The notes below the pieces were generated by a model that saw nothing but the letters and a program-made list of their open reading frames with translations, did not search any database and was not told the DNA's origin. 6,232 bases of DNA from an uncultured Bergeyella sp. (lineage in GTDB: Bacteria; Bacteroidota; Bacteroidia; Flavobacteriales; Weeksellaceae): NCBI GenBank assembly GCA_916710115.1, contig CAKAOY010000071.1, positions 1 to 6,232 on the forward strand, given 5' to 3'. The position numbers and the translations under genes were made by a program. This document shows, piece by piece, positions 1 through 5,214 of the stretch (the first letter of the stretch is position 1; each line of letters opens with the position of its first letter).

Positions 1-560
1 GTAAATTCTTTGAATGCGTTTCCAGATAATCCAAGATTAAAAGCGATTTTTCTTGCTTGGAATCCCTGAAGCCCAAGTTGTGGGTCAATAGTTTCTTTGT
101 GTATAAGGTGAGGCGTTTCTTCTGCTACTTGCTCAATGTCCATACCTCCTTCGGTAGAATATACGATAGTGTTTTTTCCTTGTGCTCTATCAAGTAAGAT
201 AGATACATAGAATTCCTTAGTTTCGTTTTCACCAGGATAATATACATCCTCAGCAATTAGTACGGAATTAACTAATTTTCCTTCGGCAGAAGTTTGAGGC
301 GTTACAAGACGCATACCAATTATGTTTTGTGCGTTCTCTTTGAGTTTTTCCATATTTGGAGAAAACTTTACACCGCCACCTTTTCCTCTACCACCAGCAT
401 GAACTTGTGCTTTTACAACCCAACCTTGCGTGCCGGTTTCGGAAGTAAGTTTTTCTGCTGCAGCCACAGCTTCTTCTACATTATTTGCTAAAATTCCTCG
501 TTGAGTTGCAACGCCATATTTAGCCAAAATCTCTTTTGATTGATATTCGTGAAGATTCAT
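1..560 (-). CDS. sucC: Succinyl-CoA ligase (ADP-forming) beta subunit, N-terminal part
   Basis: This is the beta subunit of succinyl-CoA synthetase, which with SucD interconverts succinyl-CoA and succinate with substrate-level formation of ATP or GTP in the TCA cycle, in the cytoplasm. The reverse strand reads open from an ATG at 558-560 to the window edge, giving 186 full codons. It begins MNLHEYQSKEILAKYGV, the typical SucC start. The ATP-grasp nucleotide-binding region is clear: KAQVHAGGRGKGGGVK at residues 50-65, EFYVSILLDR at about 116-125 and STEGGMDIE at 135-143. The family is usually a little under 400 residues, so the second half of the ATP-grasp domain and the C-terminal CoA-ligase domain lie outside the window. 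It is transcribed away from panC and has its own promoter candidate just upstream. sucD is not visible. The family call is secure; the nucleotide preference cannot be judged from this part. Confidence 0.97.
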   Translation of the reverse strand, partial: MNLHEYQSKEILAKYGVATQRGILANNVEEAVAAAEKLTSETGTQGWVVKAQVHAGGRGKGGGVKFSPNMEKLKENAQNIIGMRLVTPQTSAEGKLVNSVLIAEDVYYPGENETKEFYVSILLDRAQGKNTIVYSTEGGMDIEQVAEETPHLIHKETIDPQLGLQGFQARKIAFNLGLSGNAFKEF

Positions 561-597
561 AATATTTTTAGTATTTTATTTGAAAATTTATGATTGA

Positions 598-627
598 CAA
601 ATATAAAAAAAATCTATTAAATAGCAA
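598..627 (-). promoter_or_regulatory. Bacteroidetes-type promoter of sucC
   Basis: On the minus strand, TATATTTG (598-605) matches the Bacteroidetes -7 consensus TAnnTTTG exactly. A TTG (625-627) lies 19 bases further upstream, the spacing expected for the -33 element. Transcription would start near 592-594, leaving a leader of about 32 bases before the sucC ATG. No Shine-Dalgarno sequence is seen, which is normal for this phylum. This is a motif match only. Confidence 0.6.
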
Positions 628-920
628 TAAAAATATTTAAAAATAATCTGAGCCTTCATTTTTTTAGATGGTTTTATAATTTTTGAGAAGTATTTCGTAA
701 CGGGGGAATATTCGTTAAGTATTGATATACATAGATTTGTGAGTTAATTGTTTTGTTTTTTAAATCAATGAGGATAAATATATAATGGAAGCTTATTGGT
801 GCAAAAATATAGCTATACTATAATGTATATTTATTTTTTTTCGTTGTGGTAAAGTGTCTTTTTTTGTTTGTTAAATCTGAATTTTATTGCTGAAATTTTT
901 AAAAATTCATTTTAAATGAT

Positions 921-928
921 TAATTTTG
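921..928 (+). promoter_or_regulatory. Candidate -7 element for panC-smpB
   Basis: TAATTTTG fits the Bacteroidetes -7 consensus TAnnTTTG and lies 12 bases before the panC ATG. Transcription would begin near 932-934, giving a leader of under 10 bases. No TTG occurs 17-23 bases upstream, so the -33 half is missing and the call is weak. In AT-rich DNA, single matches of this kind arise by chance. Confidence 0.3.
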
Positions 929-940
929 TTAAAAAATTAT

Positions 941-1792
941 ATGAAAGTTTTAGCAAATAAATCTGAATTAGAAGCATATATCACTGAGAAGAAAAATGCG
1001 GGACTTACGATAGGTTTTGCTCCTACTATGGGGGCTTTGCATCAAGGGCATCTCTCTCTGTATCAGTATGCAAGGGAGGAGAATGATATAGTAGTGTCTT
1101 CTATTTTTGTGAATCCGACACAATTTAATAATACCGAAGATTTAGAAAAATATCCAAGAACAATAGATAAGGATATTGAACTTTTGACTGAAAATGGAAA
1201 TGTAGATGTGGTTTATTTACCAAAAATTGAGGATATATACCCAAGCGAAGTGGTAAGTAAAACTTATGATTTTGAGGGGCTTGATAAAGAAATGGAAGGG
1301 GCATCTCGAGCAGGACATTTTGATGGAGTAGGTACAGTAGTTGAGGAATTGTTTCGTCAAGTGAGACCTGATAATGCATATTTTGGAGAGAAGGATTTCC
1401 AGCAGTTGGTGATTATCAAAAAATTAGTAGAAAAATTAGATTTGCCAATTACTATCAAAGGTATCCCGATTGTTCGTGCCGAAAATGGTTTAGCGATGAG
1501 TTCTCGTAATCAGAGACTGACAGAAGATAGAAGAGAAGAGGCGAGTCTTATATATCAATCTCTTCTGATGGCGAATGATTTGTATAAGGAAGGGAAAACT
1601 CCTGCGGAAATAAAGCTTCTTGTGCAACATCGATATGAGGAATTACCTGATTATGATTTAGAATATATTTCCATAGCTGATGAAGGTAGCTTAAAGGAAG
1701 TAGTTCATTTTGAGAATGATAATAAATATAGAGCTTTCATTGCGGTATGGGTAGATGGCGTGAGGTTGATAGATAATTTGCATTTGGGCTAA
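941..1792 (+). CDS. panC: Pantothenate synthetase (pantoate--beta-alanine ligase)
   Basis: The enzyme joins pantoate and beta-alanine with ATP, through a pantoyl-adenylate, to make pantothenate, the precursor of coenzyme A, in the cytoplasm. The 283-residue product is the usual PanC length. Family motifs appear in order: PTMGALHQGH (28-37, the HIGH-type nucleotide site), FVNPTQFN (56-63), RAGHFDGVGTVV (123-134), FGEKDFQQL (148-156, active-site lysine region) and VRAENGLAMSSRN (178-190, the KMSKS-like loop). I chose the ATG at 941. An in-frame TTG at 926 would add five residues (MLKNY) with no family support, and it lies inside the candidate -7 element. smpB follows after 13 bases, so the two probably share a transcript. 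panD, which supplies beta-alanine and often neighbours panC, is not beside it here. Confidence 0.97.
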   Translation: MKVLANKSELEAYITEKKNAGLTIGFAPTMGALHQGHLSLYQYAREENDIVVSSIFVNPTQFNNTEDLEKYPRTIDKDIELLTENGNVDVVYLPKIEDIYPSEVVSKTYDFEGLDKEMEGASRAGHFDGVGTVVEELFRQVRPDNAYFGEKDFQQLVIIKKLVEKLDLPITIKGIPIVRAENGLAMSSRNQRLTEDRREEASLIYQSLLMANDLYKEGKTPAEIKLLVQHRYEELPDYDLEYISIADEGSLKEVVHFENDNKYRAFIAVWVDGVRLIDNLHLG

Positions 1793-1805
1793 AATATTAT
1801 AGGGT

Positions 1806-2264
1806 ATGAAAATAGAAAAAAGTGTAACGATACAAAATAAACGGGCGAGATTTGAATACGAAATCTTGGAAGATGTAGAGGCGGGTATCGTGCTTACAGG
1901 TACAGAAATAAAATCACTAAGGTCGTCTAAGGCGTCTATCACTGAGTCTTTTTGTCAATTTATTGACGGAGAATTGTATGTTATTAATATGATGATAGAT
2001 GAGTATAAATTGGGTACTTTTTATAATCATAAAATTAAGCGAGAAAGAAAGTTACTTCTTCATAAAAGAGAATTGATAAAGTGGGAGAAGAAAACCAAAG
2101 ATGTTGGGATAACAATCGTCCCTCTTAAATTATATATTAATAGTAGAGGAAAAGCCAAATTAATAATAGCATTAGCCAGAGGAAAGAAACTTTTTGATAA
2201 GAGAGAGACTATAAAAGATAGAGAAAATAAGCGAAATTTAGATAGGCTAATAAAATTAAAGTAA
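1806..2264 (+). CDS. smpB: SsrA-binding protein (trans-translation)
   Basis: SmpB binds tmRNA (SsrA) and brings it to ribosomes stalled on broken messages, so that the nascent chain is tagged and the ribosome released. The 152-residue product fits the family (roughly 145-160). It shows the RNA-binding OB-like core with NKRARFEY (11-18), the signature TGTEIKSLR (31-39), the basic KRERKLLLHKREL stretch (78-90) and the hallmark GKKLFDKRETIKDR (126-139). The last is followed by a lysine/arginine-rich tail (about 140-152) of the type that enters the mRNA channel and senses its emptiness. It starts 13 bases after panC and is probably co-transcribed. The tmRNA gene itself is not in the window. No clear terminator follows; the gap to the next gene is an A-rich stretch holding the next promoter. 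Confidence 0.97.
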   Translation: MKIEKSVTIQNKRARFEYEILEDVEAGIVLTGTEIKSLRSSKASITESFCQFIDGELYVINMMIDEYKLGTFYNHKIKRERKLLLHKRELIKWEKKTKDVGITIVPLKLYINSRGKAKLIIALARGKKLFDKRETIKDRENKRNLDRLIKLK

Positions 2265-2281
2265 AAAAAAATCAAAAAAAA

Positions 2282-2313
2282 TTGTATATTTCAAAAAAAA
2301 AGTAGTTAATTTG
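2282..2313 (+). promoter_or_regulatory. Promoter of the ompA-family gene
   Basis: TTG (2282-2284) is followed 21 bases later by TTAATTTG (2306-2313), which matches seven of eight positions of TAnnTTTG with its bases. An A-rich spacer separates them. Transcription would start near 2317-2319, about 20 bases before the ATG at 2339. The position, just before a gene whose products are usually very abundant and after the end of smpB, fits. Motif match only. Confidence 0.5.
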
Positions 2314-2338
2314 CACAAATATTTAATCATTTAATTCT

Positions 2339-3748
2339 ATGAAAAATCTAAAATTAGGAGCTTCAGTATTAGCATTAGCATTGGCTTCTACTGCATTTGC
2401 TCAAACTACTTCTAACAAATGGTTAATAGGAGTAGGGGCTCACGGAGTGAATCACCACGCAGTTGGTAAAGTAGGTAGAGTTCTTGAAAACGCATTCAGT
2501 AGCAAAGAATTGTACAATGTAAATAACTTTACTATTACACCACCACTTTCTAAATTGACTGTGGCAAGAAACTTAAACAGATCTTTCGTTATCGATTGGC
2601 AAACAACAGTTGGTAATGTAGATAATCAAGTAGTTGGAATGGGTAAAGAGTTTTTCCTACAAACAGGGCTTGGTCTTCAATTGAAAATCGCAGGTCTTTT
2701 AGGAAACGAAAATCTTTGGTTTGACCCATATGTAAGAGTAGGTGCAAACTATCTAAGACACGATTATTCTGCGTTAGGTACTAATATCAACCCAAGAAGA
2801 ATCAAAGCAGATCATTTCACAGTAGCATCTGGTCTTGGTGCAAATATTTGGTTAACTGAAAACTTCGGTTTCGGAGTGCAAGGAGATTATGTAGCTACAC
2901 CAAGCGAAAAAACAAGATTAGCTAACTTCTGGCAAGCTTCTGCTTCATTGAATTTCAGATTTGGAAATAATGATAAAGATAAAGATGGAATCCTTGATAA
3001 AGATGACGAATGTCCTGAAGTATATGGTCTAGCTCAATTTAATGGTTGCCCAGATACAGATGGAGATGGTATCGCTGATAAAGAAGATAAATGTCCAGAG
3101 GTGGCAGGTCCAGCAGAAAACGGAGGTTGCCCTTGGGGAGATGCTGACAATGATGGTGTTCTTGATAATGTAGATAAATGTCCAGAGGTAGCAGGTCCAG
3201 CAGAAAACGGAGGTTGCCCTTGGCCAGACACAGATGGAGATGGTATTCTTGATAAAGATGATAAATGTCCAAATGTAGCAGGTCTTAGAGAGTTAGATGG
3301 TTGTCCTAAAACTCCTGAAATCTACGCACAAGATACGACAGCGGTATTGAAAGATATCTTCTTTGATTTTAATAGAGCTACTATTAACGCTCAATCTAAT
3401 GCTAAATTAGATGAGGCTGCGAAAGTTATTAAAGCTTCTAATGGTGCCACTTTCGTAATCGTGGGGCATACAGATATTAAAGGTAATGAAAACTACAACT
3501 TGAAACTTTCTAAAGAAAGAGCAGCAGCAGTAGTGAAAGCTCTTGAAGAAAGAGGTGTTTCTGTAAATCAGTTGAAATCTACAGGAGTAGGTTCAAAAGA
3601 TGCTAAATACCCTGCAACTGCTACAAATGCAGAGAGAGAGGCTGATAGAAAAGTTGTTGTAGAACATAAGGCAGGAGCAGAATTTGATGCTCTTCCAAAA
3701 TCTGATGTTCAAAAACCAGTTAAAAAAGTTTCTAAAAAAAGAAAATAA
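2339..3748 (+). CDS. OmpA-family outer-membrane protein with thrombospondin type 3 repeats
   Basis: This is an outer-membrane protein that ties the envelope to peptidoglycan. Of 469 residues, 1-21 form a classic signal peptide (two lysines, an Ala/Leu core, STAFA before Q22). Residues about 22-208 form an N-terminal beta-barrel ending in the aromatic strand ASLNFRF. Residues 211-326 hold four thrombospondin type 3 units with DxDxDG calcium-binding loops and eight cysteines (225/237, 252/264, 281/293, 310/322), each pair 12 apart. Residues about 335-443 form the OmpA C-terminal domain: IFFDFNRATI (340-349), GHTD (376-379) and NLKLSKERAAAV (387-398). The last fits NX2LSX2RAX2V, with D379 and R394 as the likely diaminopimelate-binding pair. 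The tail ends very basic (KPVKKVSKKRK). A promoter precedes it and a strong terminator follows, so it is a single-gene unit. Similar porins are major surface antigens in Weeksellaceae. I leave the symbol empty because several OmpA paralogues usually coexist. Confidence 0.93.
   Translation: MKNLKLGASVLALALASTAFAQTTSNKWLIGVGAHGVNHHAVGKVGRVLENAFSSKELYNVNNFTITPPLSKLTVARNLNRSFVIDWQTTVGNVDNQVVGMGKEFFLQTGLGLQLKIAGLLGNENLWFDPYVRVGANYLRHDYSALGTNINPRRIKADHFTVASGLGANIWLTENFGFGVQGDYVATPSEKTRLANFWQASASLNFRFGNNDKDKDGILDKDDECPEVYGLAQFNGCPDTDGDGIADKEDKCPEVAGPAENGGCPWGDADNDGVLDNVDKCPEVAGPAENGGCPWPDTDGDGILDKDDKCPNVAGLRELDGCPKTPEIYAQDTTAVLKDIFFDFNRATINAQSNAKLDEAAKVIKASNGATFVIVGHTDIKGNENYNLKLSKERAAAVVKALEERGVSVNQLKSTGVGSKDAKYPATATNAEREADRKVVVEHKAGAEFDALPKSDVQKPVKKVSKKRK
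3086..3223 (+). repeat. Near-identical 51-bp direct repeats within the OmpA linker
   Basis: Positions 3086-3136 and 3173-3223 are the same 51 bases except one substitution (G at 3103, A at 3190). The copies are 87 bases (29 codons) apart. Both encode DKCPEVAGPAENGGCPW, and the difference is silent. The flanking units (about 2969-3055 and 3224-3316) are recognisably related in protein but much more diverged in DNA, pointing to recent duplication or gene conversion of the central unit. Confidence 0.9.
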
Positions 3749-3763
3749 TTGAGTTTTCTGTAT

Positions 3764-3800
3764 AAAAAAACGCTCTCAGATGAGGGCGTTTTTATTTTAT
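3764..3800 (+). terminator. Rho-independent terminator after the ompA-family gene
   Basis: The 12-base arms 3766-3777 (AAAAACGCTCTC) and 3782-3793 (GAGGGCGTTTTT) pair fully with one G-U wobble around an AGAT loop, and more T-rich sequence follows. It lies 17 bases after the stop codon. With A-runs on the left and T-runs on the right it could act in both directions, although both neighbours run the same way. Confidence 0.9.
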
Positions 3801-3805
3801 TTTAC

Positions 3806-3813
3806 TATTTTTG
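3806..3813 (+). promoter_or_regulatory. Candidate -7 element of yebC
   Basis: TATTTTTG matches TAnnTTTG exactly and lies 13 bases after the terminator stem. Transcription would start near 3817-3819, about 26 bases before the yebC ATG. No good TTG is found at -33, where the right arm of the upstream terminator hairpin sits. A promoter is needed here because the hairpin should isolate yebC from the gene before it. Confidence 0.45.
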
Positions 3814-3844
3814 CAAATAGAATAATTTCAATAAAAATCATAAA

Positions 3845-4585
3845 ATGGGAAGAGCATTTGAATATAGAAAAGCCTCTAAAATGGCAAGATGGGACAAAAT
3901 GGCAAAAACTTTTTCTAAAATAGGAAAAGATATTGCAATTGCAGTAAAAGCAGGAGGGCCAGATCCAGAGTCTAACCCTGCACTCCGTAGATGTATCCAA
4001 AATGCCAAAGGTGCCAATATGCCAAAAGATAATGTGGAAAGAGCTATTAAAAAGGCTTCAGGAGCTGATGCAGAACAATACGATGAAATTACTTACGAAG
4101 GATATGGACAAGGAGGTGTGGCATTTTTTGTAGAATGTACTACGAATAATCCAACCAGAACGGTTGCTAATGTGAGAGCCATTTTTAATAAATTTGATGG
4201 TAATTTGGGGAAAAATGGAGAACTTGCCTTTATCTTTGATAGAAAAGGAATCTTCACAATTGATAGAAATCAAATAAAAATGGAATGGGATGAGTTTGAA
4301 ATGGAAATGATAGATGGCGGAGCAGAGGAAATAGATAGCGATGATGAAGAAGTAATGATTACTACTGCTTTTGAGGATTTTGGGTCTCTTTCTCATAAAT
4401 TAGATGAATTGAAAATAGAGGTGAAATCTGCAGAATTACAGAGAATCCCGAATAACACAAAAGAGGTGAGTGAAGAGCAATTCAAGATTAATATGAAAAT
4501 GTTGGAGCGTTTTGAGGAAGATGATGATGTACAAAATGTATATCATAATATGGAAATGACGGAATCTTACTTAGAAAGTTTATAA
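3845..4585 (+). CDS. yebC: YebC/PmpR/TACO1-family translation-associated protein
   Basis: A cytoplasmic protein of the universal YebC family. Members were long annotated as transcriptional regulators. Later work on the family, including mitochondrial TACO1, points to a role at the ribosome in easing stalls at proline-rich stretches. The 246 residues are near full family length (about 240). Conserved blocks are the basic N-terminus MGRAFEYRKASKMARWDKMAK (the Bacteroidetes form of the usual MAGHSKW start), AGGPDPESNPALRRCIQNAKG (36-56), NMPKDNVERAIKKASG (58-73), YEGYGQGGVA (84-93), a TTNNPTRTVANVRAIF stretch (99-114) with NLGKNGELAFIF following, and the C-terminal DDDVQNVYHNME (226-237). The ATG at 3845 starts precisely at the conserved MGRA. 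It stands alone between two terminators. The family is certain; the regulator-versus-translation role is taken from family knowledge. Confidence 0.95.
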   Translation: MGRAFEYRKASKMARWDKMAKTFSKIGKDIAIAVKAGGPDPESNPALRRCIQNAKGANMPKDNVERAIKKASGADAEQYDEITYEGYGQGGVAFFVECTTNNPTRTVANVRAIFNKFDGNLGKNGELAFIFDRKGIFTIDRNQIKMEWDEFEMEMIDGGAEEIDSDDEEVMITTAFEDFGSLSHKLDELKIEVKSAELQRIPNNTKEVSEEQFKINMKMLERFEEDDDVQNVYHNMEMTESYLESL

Positions 4586-4609
4586 TATATTCGTATTTTA
4601 CATTTAATC

Positions 4610-4646
4610 AAATCACTCTTCGTTTTTGTAGAGTGGTTTTGGTTTT
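4610..4646 (+). terminator. Rho-independent terminator after yebC
   Basis: The arms 4610-4619 (AAATCACTCT) and 4630-4639 (AGAGTGGTTT) pair over ten bases with one G-U wobble and a ten-base loop, and a T-rich tail (TGGTTTT) follows. It begins 24 bases after the yebC stop. The larger loop and interrupted T-run make it weaker than the hairpin at 3764. Confidence 0.75.
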
Positions 4647-4667
4647 ACCCAATTTGGGAAAGGAATT

Positions 4668-4698
4668 TTGGCTATTAAAATAATTATTCTTATTTTCG
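4668..4698 (+). promoter_or_regulatory. Candidate promoter of the PPIase lipoprotein pair
   Basis: TTG (4668-4670) is followed after 20 bases by TATTTTCG (4691-4698), seven of eight matches to TAnnTTTG. Transcription would begin near 4702-4704, exactly at the GTG start codon at 4703, implying a leaderless or nearly leaderless message. The upstream hairpin suggests that a new promoter is needed here. Motif match only. Confidence 0.4.
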
Positions 4699-4702
4699 CT
4701 GG

Positions 4703-5212
4703 GTGAAAAAACAGTTTTTATTATTAGCATTTTTTTCCTTGATGGCCTGCCAAAAGCAGGTGGTATATGCTCCTGTAGGGTATAGCAATCAGGAAAAGGA
4801 GAATTTAGATGCATCAATAAAGATTAATAAAAATCGAAATCAACAAGAGAGAGAGTTTATTCAAAATTGGCTGAAGCAACATCCCCAAAAAAGGTTTTTT
4901 AATACAAAAATGAACTATTGGGCAAGTATAGATTTTAATCCGCGAGGGAAAAATGAGGAAAAGCCTCTTAGCTACGAATATTTCTTGTATGATATGAATG
5001 AAACTTTAATCTACCAAAATCCTACAATGGTAGAACATAAATATCCAGCCGAAATTCATGAGCTGGTTGCCGTAGAAGATGCCTTGCAGTATATGAAAAA
5101 GAATGAAGAGGTAGTGTTGTTGGTGCCATCTGCATTGGCCTATGGGAAGAATGGCGATGGGGATAAAATACCTAATGATTTACCCCTAATAATAAGATTA
5201 AAATTAAAATAA
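4703..5212 (+). CDS. gldI: GldI-like FKBP-type lipoprotein
   Basis: A 169-residue lipoprotein with a divergent FKBP prolyl-isomerase domain, resembling GldI, a lipoprotein required for gliding in Flavobacterium johnsoniae. It begins at GTG, the only standard start after the in-frame stop at 4676-4678. The start gives a lipoprotein signal MKKQFLLLAFFSLMAC with lipobox LMAC and the lipidated cysteine at 16. Residues about 20-85 are a polar segment. The FKBP part (about 88-169) shows SYEYFLYDMNETLIY, ALQYMKKNEEVVLLVPSALAYG and GDGDKIPNDLPLI, the last close to the GldI form. Several active-site positions of classical FKBPs are lost: the FD pair is replaced near residues 104-105 and the floor tryptophan aligns with V124, while the YG tyrosine (Y147) is kept. 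No acidic surface-export signal follows the cysteine, so a periplasm-facing location is likely. A second isomerase gene starts 2 bases after its stop. Weeksellaceae often do not glide, so the symbol marks homology rather than proven motility. Confidence 0.7.
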   Translation: MKKQFLLLAFFSLMACQKQVVYAPVGYSNQEKENLDASIKINKNRNQQEREFIQNWLKQHPQKRFFNTKMNYWASIDFNPRGKNEEKPLSYEYFLYDMNETLIYQNPTMVEHKYPAEIHELVAVEDALQYMKKNEEVVLLVPSALAYGKNGDGDKIPNDLPLIIRLKLK

Positions 5213-5214
5213 AT

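Larger units (their letters stand above)
561..940. other. AT-rich divergent intergenic region, sucC/panC
   Basis: This 380-base gap between two divergent genes holds no credible coding region: the few ATG-started frames are about a dozen codons or shorter (for example the one at 785). It contains the sucC promoter on the minus strand and a weaker panC promoter candidate close to 941 on the plus strand. Two other TAnnTTTG-like matches (732-739 plus, 802-809 minus) lack a properly spaced TTG. I see no strong hairpin, tRNA or recognisable riboswitch. A small RNA cannot be excluded by reading alone. Confidence 0.6.

Noticed and set aside
294..491. Plus-strand frame of 65 codons at the left edge
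   Set aside because: It lies antisense to sucC, whose conserved motifs (KAQVHAGGRGKGG and others) prove the minus-strand reading.
732..739. TAGATTTG as a distal promoter for panC
   Set aside because: It fits the -7 consensus, but only TTC is found at the -33 spacing and the leader would be almost 200 bases; chance matches are expected in this composition.
926..940. Upstream TTG start for panC adding five residues
   Set aside because: The extension has no counterpart in the family, the ATG at 941 gives the standard 283-residue length, and the TTG overlaps a candidate -7 promoter element.
3086..3223. Spaced direct repeats as a possible CRISPR-like array
   Set aside because: There are only two near-identical copies, they are in frame within a protein domain of known repeat type, and the spacing encodes related TSP3 sequence rather than unique spacers.
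3034..3272. Two overlapping antisense frames with internally repeated peptides opposite the OmpA linker
   Set aside because: They are open only because the codons of the Asp/Gly/Pro-rich repeat units lack reverse-strand stops; their repeats mirror the 87-base period of the sense gene and they match no known protein type.
4058..4396. Antisense frame of 112 codons opposite yebC
   Set aside because: The sense frame carries the conserved YebC blocks across the whole stretch; the antisense product looks like a shadow of AT-rich DNA rich in Phe/Ile/Ser.
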